Positions 50,798 to 60,939 of a DNA stretch of 64,000 nt are shown here, one piece after another. The stretch is from Symsagittifera roscoffensis. Lineage: Eukaryota > Xenacoelomorpha > Acoela > Convolutidae. Position numbers and translations under genes: made by a program. Location of the stretch: positions 18,509,318 to 18,573,317 of the forward strand of contig NC_087070.1 of the NCBI RefSeq assembly GCF_963678635.1, written 5' to 3'. How positions within the stretch are numbered: the first letter of the stretch is position 1; each line of letters starts with the position of its first letter. The notes beneath the pieces are model-generated. The model saw nothing but the letters and a program-made list of their open reading frames with translations, was not told the DNA's origin and made no database searches.

Positions 50798-51625
50798 ATG
50801 GATTCTTTCACTATTGAGTTGGTTTCCAACGCTTCTTTTAATTGTTATCCGAATAATAGTCCTAGTTCTTTTACAAATTTTCTACCTGAACAAATACATT
50901 TGAAAGGAGAATGGGAGGTTGCTGTTTCAGAAATCTCATACCCTTCTTTGTACCAAAATCTTACAGAGGGAAAGTTTACATTCGTAGATGGAAGAGAAAG
51001 TTCTGAGGTGAAAAGAAAGATTGTACCGATGAACATTGAACCAGGGTTGTATCCAAGTATTGTTGATATAGTTGTAGCCATGAACAACAAAATTCGAGAA
51101 CGTCTAGGAGCTCAAGTTTTTGAATATAACGGAATCCATGTATCAGTAGATAAAATTACACAAAAAGTTGCTGTTCATTTACCTGAGAGTCAATCAGTGT
51201 TTATAATTCAGAGTGCTGATTTGAGCCACATTTTTGGTTGTGATTTAGAACAAAATCAAACAGGGGTTATAATGAAAGGAAAAGGTCCACATTATCCTCA
51301 GTATTCTTACGACATTATAAGAATACATTCCCTAATGATATACAGTGATGTTATAGAATATAACATAGTTGGTGATACAAAAACTCCCTTATTGCGTTGT
51401 ATTCCATTTATCTCCAAAGTGAAGAGTGGAGATATAATTTCTACAGGACAGTACATGAATTATCAATCCTTTACAAATTTACAGTTTAAAAAGCTGTTGA
51501 AAAATTCTTTCCATAGTATCAAGATAGAACTAAGAGATAGTACAGGCGAAAAAATTCCTTTTGTGTCCGTAGGAATCACTCGAGTTGTTCTCTTGTTCCG
51601 CAAGATTTCGAATAATCATTTTTGA
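50798..51625 (+). CDS. Minor (penton-type) capsid protein of the Maverick
   Basis: A 275-codon intact ORF. It begins MDSFTIELVSNASFNCYPNN and continues with SSFTNFLPEQIHLKGEWEVA and VSEISYPSLYQN, the pattern of the single jelly-roll minor capsid protein of Polintons. That protein is thought to form the vertices of icosahedral capsids. The body is beta-rich, with a C-terminal strand (VGITRVVLLFRK). No breaks are seen. It lies between integrase and the basic capsid-associated gene, matching the usual gene neighbourhood of integrase, minor capsid and major capsid. Confidence 0.8.
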   Translation: MDSFTIELVSNASFNCYPNNSPSSFTNFLPEQIHLKGEWEVAVSEISYPSLYQNLTEGKFTFVDGRESSEVKRKIVPMNIEPGLYPSIVDIVVAMNNKIRERLGAQVFEYNGIHVSVDKITQKVAVHLPESQSVFIIQSADLSHIFGCDLEQNQTGVIMKGKGPHYPQYSYDIIRIHSLMIYSDVIEYNIVGDTKTPLLRCIPFISKVKSGDIISTGQYMNYQSFTNLQFKKLLKNSFHSIKIELRDSTGEKIPFVSVGITRVVLLFRKISNNHF

Positions 51626-51642
51626 TTTAAACTTCATACGAA

Positions 51643-52006
51643 ATGGTTGCTCAAAAATCAGCTGGTTTCCCTATTTTTCGAGAACATGCAAGACAGCGTG
51701 ATAGAGATTTTGGAGCTCTTGCACAAACTCTTGGGAGAACTGCAATCCCCTTTATTAAAAAAAATATAGTCCCAGCTGCAAAAAGAATTGAGGCAGATTT
51801 GTTTGAAATCGCTGCTCCAGAGATTGGGGAAGTTGTTAGTGGACGTAAAAAACTGCAAAAATGTGGGAACAAACACAGTTCGGAAACAATTGGGAGGTGA
51901 AAAAAAGAAATCTAAGCTTAAAACAGCTAGAACCAGATCCATTTCTCGAAAAAGCAGATCGAAAAACAGTCGCTCTCGCAAAGACATTTTTGACAATATA
52001 AAATGA
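51643..52006 (+). pseudogene. Basic capsid-associated protein (adenovirus VI/core-like position), frame-shifted
   Basis: Frame 1 (51643-51900) encodes an amphipathic helical N-terminus (FGALAQTLGRTAIPFIKKN). Frame 2 (51788-52006) encodes a very basic S/R/K-rich tail (TARTRSISRKSRSKNSRSR). Together they make a ~120-residue protein with membrane-active-helix and DNA-binding-tail character, in the place where Mavericks carry a protein VI/core-like gene. The frames are joined by an indel near 51850-51870. Its stop overlaps the major-capsid ATG as ATGA. Confidence 0.5.
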
Positions 52007-53300
52007 GTGTAAACCAAAGCCATTTTCGGTACGGGGCTTTTACAAATTCTTCATTGGAGATTTTTGATAAAGTCCCAGTTTTGGAAACAATTATGTCATC
52101 TTACACACAAGAAAAATTCCCCAGTACTTCTCTGGATGAAAGCAGTATTGAGTTTGAATTTGAAACGGAGCGTAACCTCTACTTGGATATGCGTGATACC
52201 CATCTTAGCTGAAAGCTTCAACTATTTAAAGGAAGGTTGTTTGATGCTTTCAAAAAAGAAAAAGCTGAACATAAAGCAAAATCGGAGGAAGATTCAGATG
52301 AGGAACCACAAACTTACTTAACTTATGTAAACAATCTACTACATTCTCTATTCTCGAACTGTGAAGTTTATTTTAACAATACAATGGTTTACAATGCCAA
52401 TGGATTATATCCTCATAAGGCACAGATATCGAACGACTTCAACTCGTCAGCAGTGAGTAATAAAGGAATTCTTGCTTGTCATGGATACAGTTTTGAAGAA
52501 AATCCTGATGCATTTGATATGTATCCATTCACTGATAGAGCAAATTCCTTGGGAACAGGGATAACTTTTTCACTCTATGGGAGGCTCGCCATTGATTTGT
52601 TTACTTGCGAAAAACTGTTGCTACCAAATACTAAAGTTCGAATTAAACTCATTCGAGCTAGACCTAATTTTTACATGTTATCTGATAATCCAAATGTCAG
52701 TCTGAAAATAGTTGATTGTTCGTTGTTTACTAGAAGATTTTTAGTTGCTGAACTTAATCATCAATACTTGCAATGGAATCTGGAAAGAGAACCTGCTCAA
52801 TACAATTACATGGAAACTATAGCAAGAACCTTTATCATTCCATCTCGTCAAAACCAGTTTATTCAGGAAAATGTTTTCAATAACGCTCCAATAAGAATAC
52901 AAATTCAGCTGTTGCAGGTTCTTTTTATGAACATCCTTTCAATTATCAACAATTTCATTTGAGAGGGCTTAGAATTATTCGGGGTGGAAGAGCAATTATT
53001 TCATTGGATACAACTTCTCCGTGTCGACCCTATGTTACAACAATGAAAGCAATGCAGTTTAACGAAGATTTCCCAGCTCTTCTGGAAGATTTTCAAAATC
53101 ACTATTTTCTAGTTTTCGACTTGACTTCACTACAGGATGCCGCTGATCACTTGCATTATCCAGAACTTAGTGGAGAAAGCTCGAGATTAGGAATGTTTTT
53201 TCAGTTTCCCTTGGAGCAAGTAACGGAAATGATAGTCTTGGGAGAAAGACTATCAAATATTCAAATTGACAAATTCGGAACAATCGCTAAAAATGTTTAG
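52003..53300 (+). pseudogene. Major capsid protein (double jelly-roll) of the Maverick, broken
   Basis: The gene starts at ATG 52003 (MSVNQSHFRYGAF). An in-frame TGA at 52210-52212 interrupts it. The same frame then runs to 52962 through segments typical of the Polinton capsid (SNCEVYFNNTMVYNANGLYP, FTDRANSLGTGITFSLYGRL, PNTKVRIKLIRARPNFYML). A frameshift near 52885-52900 moves coding to another frame, which ends TAG 53298-53300 (LRIIRGGRAIISLDT and on). The assembled length of ~430 codons fits a double jelly-roll protein. One nonsense and one frameshift make it non-functional as sequenced. It forms the capsid shell in intact relatives. Confidence 0.8.
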
Positions 53301-53553
53301 TTTTTTTGAGTTTTCAGGTTCCTATAAAAATATTGTAGCTTTTGTGGGACTTTTCATTGTGATTGTCTCTGTACTATATATTTTGTTTTTCTTCAGACCT
53401 AAATCTCCAGAAAAAGCAGCTAATGAATGCTGTTTAATTGAAAACCCAAGACATTTTTTCAACCTAGAGTGTAAATCAGTGTTCAACAAATTTTGTCCAG
53501 TTCACAAGTTTCGTGTATGGGACTTTGTTGATTCAGTACCTAAATGCGAGTAA
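53293..53553 (+). CDS. Single-pass membrane protein with Cys-rich C-terminus
   Basis: An 86-codon ORF whose ATG lies 8 bases inside the end of the major-capsid gene. A strong hydrophobic segment (NIVAFVGLFIVIVSVLYILF) is followed by a Cys-containing tail (ECCLIENPRHFFNLECKS, then FCPVHKFR). It looks like a small type II/III membrane protein and could be a virion or host-membrane factor. A TTTTCAG/G at about 53313-53320 resembles a splice acceptor but is inside the ORF. Confidence 0.5.
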   Translation: MFSFFEFSGSYKNIVAFVGLFIVIVSVLYILFFFRPKSPEKAANECCLIENPRHFFNLECKSVFNKFCPVHKFRVWDFVDSVPKCE

Positions 53554-53636
53554 GTCAATAACTTTAGGATTTTCCATCCTAAATTACAATATCATACTTT
53601 CTATTTCTTGATGTAAATCAGCTAACTTTTGCGAAA

Positions 53637-54035
53637 ATGGATAATTTTTCACTTCTGCAAATTATTCAAAAAATTCCTGAACTCAGGTTCAAGTACATGG
53701 GATCTTACCCCTCTGATAAAGAACCTCAACTAACAAAATACTCTTTTGCAATTGTTAACTCAGCTCCAAGCAATGATAGAGAGGAGCACTGGATCATGAT
53801 GGCTCGATTGGATAAAACTTATCATTTTGCTGATTCTTTGGGTCGGAAAAGAACAACTTATTCCTTTGTAACAAAAAAGTATCGGCGAATGGTTCCTCGA
53901 AAGCTACAAAAAACTGATAATTTGTGTGGATTTTACGCAATTTATTCAGCATTTCTTCTTTCTAAATTCTACCAGACAAACTTGAATAATATTCATGATG
54001 TGCATGTTTTAAATTTTATAAGTAATTTTATGTAA
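53637..54035 (+). CDS. pro: Adenain-like cysteine protease of the Maverick
   Basis: A 132-codon intact ORF. The Ulp1/adenain catalytic set is visible in order: His51 in REEHWIMMARLD, Asp66 in HFADSLGR, Gln91 in RKLQKTDN, and Cys97 in NLCGFYAIYSAFLL. In Mavericks this enzyme is thought to mature capsid proteins, as in adenoviruses. The length is short compared with adenain but normal for this family. It is the last gene of the rightward array, and about 500 bases of A+T-rich sequence follow before the probable element end. Confidence 0.85.
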   Translation: MDNFSLLQIIQKIPELRFKYMGSYPSDKEPQLTKYSFAIVNSAPSNDREEHWIMMARLDKTYHFADSLGRKRTTYSFVTKKYRRMVPRKLQKTDNLCGFYAIYSAFLLSKFYQTNLNNIHDVHVLNFISNFM

Positions 54036-54666
54036 ATTTGTAGTTTTTTCATTTGTAAGTGTAAATTATGGCAGTAAGTTTACTATACGATGCAGTGATT
54101 TATATACTTTCTTTGTAATTTAAACTTTTTTTCTCAAAAAACTTGACTTTTTTCGATGCCTCTGTAGGTTCAAAATAGATTCAGATAGGTAGAAAGTAAA
54201 AGTATTAGAAAGTAATAAATTTTTATTAGATCAAATTAAACAAAATCTTATCATGTTTTGAATTTTTTCGAAAAAAAATTTTTGATAAAAATTCCAAGTT
54301 TTTGCACAAAAACTCTTACCATTGACTCACCATGCACCAAAAAAAACTAAACACATAATCATAATTCTACAATCTACACGTAATTAACAATTAATTGTTC
54401 CCAATTAGGTAACGCGCGCCCAGATTTTTGTGAAAAAAATAGACATTTTTGCACAAAAACCAAAAAAATTACGTTTTTCTTAACATTATCTTACCATCAC
54501 ACAAACCATAAAACCTTACCATCGGTATTCCCTATCTTAATACATTGTAGACTCTATACCCAATCTTAATACATAGCTGGCGGACCGGATGCTTTATTCC
54601 CTATCTTAAAACATGGGGGTCTGCCACCTCCCCCCTTGATCACCTCACCCTTCTACTACTGATATT
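54036..54666. other. Right terminal region of the Maverick
   Basis: This is non-coding and A+T-rich, with TTTTTGCACAAAAA words and a G+C island at 54400-54420. At 54526-54615 a motif (A)TTCCC(T)ATCTTAATACAT occurs three times. Mavericks end in long terminal inverted repeats, but the left end is not visible (gap), so the exact terminus and the 6-bp target-site duplication cannot be determined. The right boundary is probably near 54.6 kb, where the flanking direct repeat begins. Confidence 0.45.
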
Positions 54667-55822
54667 CATTGAAACTTCTAGGTGAAACTTCATGATCTAA
54701 CACCTCCTCAGTTTTTTTTCAAAGATTAACCCAAATTTGTTTAAAAAAATTGAACTTTCTAAAAACTTTTCATTGTTCGTGTTAGTATTAATATTAAGTT
54801 TCGTATTAAGTTTCGGATCATTGTTGAAAAAGGAACATTTTTCACATTTTTCTGCTAAAACTGACTAAAAACAGACTAAATGTTTCTTAAAAATTATATT
54901 AGATTGATGAAATTCAACCAAATCTTCTTGAAAACTAATGATTATCTCTCTGTTGCTTCTATAACATATTCCCTGAATTTTTCCGAGGAAATGTTCTATG
55001 TTCTAAGGTTATTTTGCTTTCGGTTTTTTCCATGTTTTCGCTATTGAACTCACTTTGCAAGAAAATTTAGTCAAAACTGGGCAATTTAGGAGGAAAATGG
55101 TATCAATTGAACGAACAATTTGCTGACAGAGTAAAAATTTAAACAGATAACACCTGATGTTCAAATTGTGATTTTGACATGTTCTCCTTTAGGTTCCCTT
55201 ATTTAGTTATAACAACAAACTATTTTAAAAAGTACAACTTTTGCTAACTATCACTTTTCTTACCAAAAACAGTTATTAAACCGCTTTTTATTCTTGATTT
55301 AGGCCGGAAGTGTTCTCAAAAAAGTTTCAGTGAGAAAGAATTGGTGCTAATTACAGCATTCAAAAGTACGCGTAGGAATTGAGAATACAAAGTTGTTTTT
55401 TTTGTACGTTGAAATTCTAGAACAAATTAAGAGCAGCTTGATTGTTTTTAATCTGAAGACCTCCGGAAATACGCAAGTAGGTCTAGTTCCTAACTTCTGC
55501 AACTTCTAAATAGTTCAAAAAGAACGCTTCATAGAGAAATCGATTTAGAAAAGGAAATCATGGTGCAAACTGTAGCAATTAAACAGTTTTACCGAATTTA
55601 ATAAGCAAAAAACTATAGTTCTACATAATTTTCTAATTGAAAAAAATTGAAGCTAATCAGAACAAAATCTTTACTAATTGAATAATTGAAAATTTTAATA
55701 TTAAAGTTCTTATAATTAAAAGATTCAACAGCTGGTTCTGCCAAAGTATCAGTTTGTTTAGAATTTTTCAGCGGGCTCCATATTTTTTTCTCTAAAAAAA
55801 ATCTACATCAAATTTTTAAGGC
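54667..55822. repeat. Diverged ~1.1-kb direct repeat, left copy (LTR-like)
   Basis: This copy aligns with 56047-57071 at an offset of 1,350 bases in the first half and about 1,246 in the second, the difference being a ~100-base segment (about 55300-55400) absent from the right copy. In well-aligned parts roughly nine of ten bases agree. No ORF is supported. Together with the RNase H relic between the copies, it looks like an old LTR of a mostly deleted element. Confidence 0.65.
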
Positions 55823-55835
55823 TTTAACAGTGTTG

Positions 55836-55962
55836 AGACCGATCACCTACGTGAGCAAAGTCTTGAGTGATACGGTAATGAAGTACGGATCACCCAAAGC
55901 GGAGATGTCACTAACTGGGTAGCGAACCATTCATGCTACGGGTAGACAACAGAGCACATTTG
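55836..55962 (+). pseudogene. RNase H relic of a Ty3/gypsy element
   Basis: 55836-55906 matches 4019-4092 of the first element (encoding a segment like SKVLSDTVMKYG), and 55918-55960 matches 4136-4175 (RVDNRA). About 40 bases in between are deleted relative to the element. Identity is too low for a fragment of the same copy but clearly the same subfamily. It is only ~125 bases long and lies between the two LTR-like direct repeats. Confidence 0.75.
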
Positions 55963-56046
55963 TGTAATTGACTGTTTTTTTCTGTTCAATTCAAAAAGAA
56001 TTCAACTAAGAATTTCAATTAAATTGAAGAATAAGAGCAATACTCA

Positions 56047-57071
56047 TTGTAATTTCTAGATGAAACTCCATGATCCAACTCATCCTTAGTTTTGTCTCAA
56101 CGATTAACCCGAATTTGTACACAAAATACACATTCTGAGAAGTTTTTTTATAATGGTAATAATAACAAGTGTCGGATCATTGCTAAAAAGAGAACATTTT
56201 ACTGCTAAAATTGACTAAAAATGGGCTAAATTTTTCTTCAAAATTTTATTAGATTAATGAAATTCAACAAAATCTTCTTCAGAACTAATGATTATCTCTC
56301 TGTTGCTTCTATAACATAATTTTCTTGATTTTTTTGTAGAAACTTTCTATGTTCTAAGGTTATTCTTGCCGTCTGCTTTTTACATGTTTTCGCTATTGAA
56401 CTCACTTTGCAAGAAAATTTAGCAGAACTGGGCAATTTAGGAGGAAAGTGGTATCAATTGAACGAACAATTTGCTGGCAGAGATAAAATTAGAACTGATA
56501 ACGCCTGATGATTACTCTGTAAATTTTACATGTTCTCCTTTAGGTTCCCTTGTTTAGTTATAACAATAAACTATTTAAGCAAAAGTACAGCTTTGGGATC
56601 ATTAACTATCAGTTCTCTTGCAAAACAGTTTTTAAATCGGTTTTTATAAAACTGTAATTTTACGTTGAGTTTTTAGAACAAATTAAGAGCAGATTGAATG
56701 TTGTTAATCTGAGGACCTCCGGAAATACACAAGTAGGTCTATTCCCTAAATTCTGCAACATCTAAATAGGTTAAAAAAACGCTTCATAGATGAATCGATT
56801 TAGAAAAGGAAACCAAGATGCAAAATGTAGCAACTAAATATTTTTGCCAAATTTAATAAGCAAAAAACTATAGTTCTACGTAATTTTCTAATTGAAAAAA
56901 ATGCAGCTAATCAGAATAAAATCTTTACTAATAGAAACTTTTCATGATAAAGTTCATATATTTATGAGATTCAACAGCTGGTTCTGCCAAAGTATCCGTT
57001 TGTTTAGAAACTTTCAGCAACATCCATATTATTTTCTCTAAAAATCTTTCTACATCAATTTTTTTTTGCTT
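56047..57071. repeat. Diverged ~1.1-kb direct repeat, right copy (LTR-like)
   Basis: Partner of 54667-55822. It shares the runs around ACTAATGATTATCTCTCTGT (56283 on), the poly-T borders and the terminal CAACAGCTGGTTCTGCCAAA block (56974 on). A 66-codon minus frame at 56928-57128 overlaps the end and is not credible. Confidence 0.65.
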
Positions 57072-57470
57072 TTTATCCAGAATAATGAAGTGTAGATCTT
57101 CATAGCAAATTTTCGATTTATGCTTCATGTATCATCTTCCAAAAGATGTCAGGGTTGGTTCACCAAAAAAAAGGCTCAAAATACCTGAGTTTTTGTATAA
57201 ATTCACCTAATTTATCAAATGAAAAAAAAAAATTTCCAAACATTACATTTTCATAATTAATTGGATTGAGTTTCTATCTCAAATTATTATTTTTCAGTTT
57301 CTGCTTCATCTACTATCTTCCAACTTAATTTAATTTGAACAACAGTTTATTTGAAAACTGAATTTTACCTGGAAAAATGTATCATTTCAACCAATATCAT
57401 TTCAAGAAAAGGGGAAGAGTAAGTTCCTCGTTGCTATATGTATAAAAATTACAATTGGAACACTTTAAGA
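57072..57470. other. Short unassigned A+T-rich spacer
   Basis: Nothing is recognised except a TTGAGTTTCTATCTCAAATTA segment at about 57266-57290. That segment recurs at 59101 and 62963 just upstream of each zinc-finger copy, showing that the higher-order repeat homology begins here. Confidence 0.4.
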
Positions 57471-57560
57471 CGTCACAGTGCTTTCGATGTCATGACGCAT
57501 CTTTACGTCTGTATTCTCTCCCACATTCAAGACATGCAACTCTTTCGCTTCTATTCAATA
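57471..57560 (-). pseudogene. Relic of the Maverick polB zinc-finger start, sub-block A
   Basis: Minus-strand reading gives VACLECGREYRRKDAS followed by TGA and then HRKHCDV. It is the same finger as at 59.3 kb and 63.2 kb, but an in-frame stop replaces the residue before the first His. It parallels the polB N-terminal finger at 38.3 kb. Confidence 0.6.
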
Positions 57561-57659
57561 AGTAGAGCAACAAGTAGAGCAAAAATAAAAACAGCAAAAT
57601 TCTTAACCAATTATTTTTCACGTTGGAGAAAATCAGAATGAATATGCTATTTAGCCTAG

Positions 57660-58010
57660 CTGAACTAAAAATTATCCAATCTAACCATGGAGATTTTTCA
57701 AAAGTTTTGCTATCAACCAATCAGAATCGATCATTAATTATGAGGAATTTTTTTATCTTTTCTGTTATCAACCAATCAGAATCCAGCTCCAATTGTCATG
57801 GAATTTTCAACAAATTTAATTGCAACCAATCAGAATTGAGCTCTAATTTTTACGGATTTTTCAACCATTTTGATATCGTTTGTAGATATCGAGGATTCCT
57901 TCACAGGTAGTATTTGTGGTAATAACCAATCACAATGAAGTATTCACAGATTTTAAAATACTTTGAAGATCAAAATCAAACTATATTTATGAAACTTCCC
58001 AACCAATCAG
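57660..58010. promoter_or_regulatory. CCAAT-box array, sub-block A1
   Basis: CCAATCAG occurs at 57717-57724, 57772-57779, 57826-57833 and 58003-58010, with CCAATCAC at 57926-57933. The boxes are embedded in ~55-base repeats ([CA]AACCAATCAGAAT…GAGCTC…). They fit the extended NF-Y consensus. The array lies upstream (to the right) of the leftward zinc-finger start, as the control region does in the Maverick. The plus-strand ORF over it (N-Q-S-E repeats) is a by-product of the repeat. Confidence 0.6.
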
Positions 58011-58077
58011 TTTTATTGAATTTTTCTAAGGTAACTAACATATCAAATTGACACCAAAGTGAAATTTTTTGTCTGGT

Positions 58078-58760
58078 TTATATTGTTTTTTTGAGACTCA
58101 ATTCAAATTTTGAAATTTCGATCAAAATTTTTTCGATTTGTTCTGTTTCTAAGCAGTGAAAAAAGAAAATTAGCAAAAAATACTTTTTTATGACTCTCTT
58201 TTTGATATATTGTAATTTAAACAGCCGGAACTCTTTTAAATTTGGATAATCGATTAAAAGATATTCTGACAAATCTAGATTTTGTATTTGTATCAAATTC
58301 AAAACAGTAATCGAAATGATGTTCCTTATCTTCAATATACTGTTTCATAGGCGCTTCCATTGTTTTTTTTTGATCCACCACTCAATCTGAGTTAACTCTT
58401 CTAAATAAAAACAATGTTGATAAATTTGGCAGTACTCTTCTTTTCTGAAATCTTCCCCCGATCTTTTAAACAAAATTATTGAACTTTCTGTGTTTTCAAA
58501 CAAGTTAAAACTAATACAAACTCCATCAACGTCTTCTGTTCACCACTCTTGTAGTTTTTGCAGTAGTTCAATGTTAAAATCTGATGAATGTCTATTCTGA
58601 TGAATGCTTTTGATAAATTATAATTCTTATTGAAAGTAACAAAGAAAATTGAAAAAACTTCAATTGTTGTACCATTTTTACTTATTTTGTTATCAACATA
58701 AAACGTTTTCTCCTGATTTAGAGACTTTTTAGTTTTAAGTAAATTCATGTAGCCAATCAA
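58078..58760 (-). pseudogene. Repeated unknown gene, copy A1
   Basis: Minus-strand fragments (58476-58760, then 58078-58335 and an intermediate frame) encode parts of one ~200-residue protein with FYVDNKISKNGTTIEVF near the start, an I/H/L-rich middle and RFVRISFNRLSKF-like text near the end. All four copies in the window are broken at different places, so the ancestral protein can be recognised only by comparison. No family was recognised. It lies just downstream of a CCAAT array within each sub-block. Confidence 0.45.
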
Positions 58761-59200
58761 AACCCAAAATTAAGGCAAAACAAAATGAAAACAACTAATG
58801 AAATTCAGAAATTCGAAAAAAAAGTGATAATGTTACAATCAAATATAAAATTTGTTTGTAATTTTGTCAAAAAAACAAACGTTACTTAAATTTTGATGAA
58901 AACAGTAATTAGATAAATTTTTCTGTAACTTCTTAAACAAATACTGGAAAATCAATTAATAATTGTACAGTGTTTTATGTCAATTTGGATTCTGTTTGTA
59001 TGTTTTGTCAGATTTTTCCTCAGATAACCTATATCTTCTCAAGATATATTTTTTGAGCTTAATTATAAAAGAATTATCTCAAAACTCCTAATGATTTATA
59101 TTGAGTTTCTATCTCAAATTAGTATTTTTTCAGTTTTTGCTTCATCTACTATCTTCCAACTTAAATTAGTTCAAAGAAAATTTTACTTAAAAATTGAATT

Positions 59201-59395
59201 TTAGATGGAAAAATGCATCAGTTCAACGAAAATAGGGAAGAGATTAGTAAGTTCCTCGCTGTTATAAGTATAAAAGTTACTATTTGAATGCTTTAAAACG
59301 TCACAGTGCTTTCGATGTCTCGACGCATCTTTACGTGTGTATTCTCTTCCACATTCAAGACATGCAACTCTTTCGTTTCGAGTCAGTGAATGCAT
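59201..59395 (-). pseudogene. Relic of the Maverick polB zinc-finger start, sub-block B1
   Basis: From ATG 59395 the frame reads MHSLTRNERVACLECGREY and on, with the spacing C-x2-C-x11-H-x3-C. That spacing is identical to the start of the Maverick polB gene (ATG 38384), and about half of the first 31 residues are the same. After ~30 residues the similarity ends and the frame stops. It is thus a 5' fragment of a polB-like gene, duplicated together with its upstream CCAAT array. An independent small zinc-finger gene is the alternative. Confidence 0.6.
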
Positions 59396-59574
59396 CTCAA
59401 TAAGATGAGAAAAAATTGGGAGATTTAGAATGTCCCAAATTTTTGGAAAAGAAGTGTTTAATAGTCCCAAAAATGAATAAAAATTTTAAAAAAAACAGCA
59501 AATTTCTTCACAAATTGTTTTTCACGTGGAAAAAAATCAGAATAGATATGCTATTTAGCCTAGCTGTAATAAAA

Positions 59575-59860
59575 ATCGTCCAATCTAACCGTGGAGTTTT
59601 CAAAAGTTTTGCTATCAATCAATCAGAATCCAGCTTCAATAGTCATGGAATTTTCAACAAACTTTTTGTCAACCAATCAGAATTGAGCTCTACTTCTCAT
59701 GGTTTTTCAACAGTTTTGATATCGTTTGTAGATATCAACGATTCCTTCACAGGTAGTATTTGTGGTAATAACCAATCAGAGTGAAGTGTTCACAGTTTTT
59801 AAAATACTTTGTAGATCAGAACCAAACTATGTTTACGAAAATTCCCAATCAATCAGTTTT
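59575..59860. promoter_or_regulatory. CCAAT-box array, sub-block B1
   Basis: This is the same kind of array as at 57.7 kb, with AATCAATCAGAATCC at about 59616 and CCAATCAG at about 59673 and 59771. It lies immediately upstream of the ATG at 59395 for leftward transcription. One box has decayed to CAATCAG without the second C. Confidence 0.55.
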
Positions 59861-59994
59861 ATTGAGTTTTTCCAAGTTAACTAACATATCAAATTGACAC
59901 CAAAGTGAAATTCCTTATCTGGTTTATTTTGTTTTTTCAATACTCAATTCAAATTTTGAGTTTTCGATCGAAATTTTTTCGATTTGTTCTGTTT

Positions 59995-60649
59995 CTAAGC
60001 AGTGAAAAAAGTAATTTTCAAAAAATACATTTTTATGAATCTCTTTTTGGTATATTGTAATTTAAACAACCGGAAGTCTTTCAAATTTGGATAATCGATT
60101 AAAAGATATTCTGACAAATCTAGGTTTTGTATTTGTATCAAACTCAAAACAGTAATCGAAGTGATGTTTCTTATCTTCAATAATTGTTTCATAGGCTCTT
60201 CGATTGTTTTCTTTTTTTCTGATTGAACATTCAATCTGAGTTATTTCTTCTAAATAAAAACATTGTTGATAAGTTTGGCAGTACTCTACTTTTCTGAAAT
60301 CTCCTCTCCATCTTCTTAACAAAACTTTTGAATTTTCTGTGTTTCTATACAAAGTAAAACTAATACAATCTCCATCAAGTCTTCTGTCCACCACTCATGT
60401 AGTTTTTTGTAGTAGTTCAATCTTAAAATCTGATGAATGTCCATTTCAGACATTGAAATTGCTTTTGATAGAAAAATATTTCTTACTGATGTTAACAAAG
60501 AAACTTGAAAAAATTCGAATTGTTGTACCATTTTTACTTATTTTGTAATCAACATAAAATGATTTCTCCTCGTTTGGGGAGTAATTAATTTTAAGTAAAA
60601 TCATGTAGCCAATCAAAACCTCAAATAAGGCAAAATAATTTGAAAACAA
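59995..60649 (-). pseudogene. Repeated unknown gene, copy B1
   Basis: This is the best-preserved copy. The 110-codon frame at 60062-60394 encodes VDRRLDGDCISFTLYRNTEN and continues openly to FNRLSKFERLPVV. Further 5' parts are in other frames at 60316-60531 and 60446-60649. It is Cys/Tyr-containing and polar with mixed alpha/beta character. Function unknown. Confidence 0.45.
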
Positions 60650-60939
60650 ATTGAAAACAAATAAAACCGAGAAAAAATGATAATGTTACAATAAAATATA
60701 CGTTTTGTTTGTAATTTTGTTCAAATAAAACAAATTTTTTTCAACTTTTGATACAAGCGGTAATTAGATAAATTTTTCTGTAATTTCTTAAACAAATACT
60801 GAAAAATCAATTGATAATTGAATAGATTTTTTTATGTCATTTTTGATCAAATTTGTATGCTCTGCCTGACTTTTCATCAGATATCATAGCTCTAAATGTG
60901 CGCTTCAGTGACAAAAGATAGTTTTGAACCAACAATTTT

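Noticed and set aside
59416-59784. Plus-strand ORFs with N-Q-S-E repeats (also at 57623, 61532, 63279)
   Set aside because: They are translations of the CCAATCAGAA repeat array. The conserved unit is the DNA motif, and frames differ between copies.
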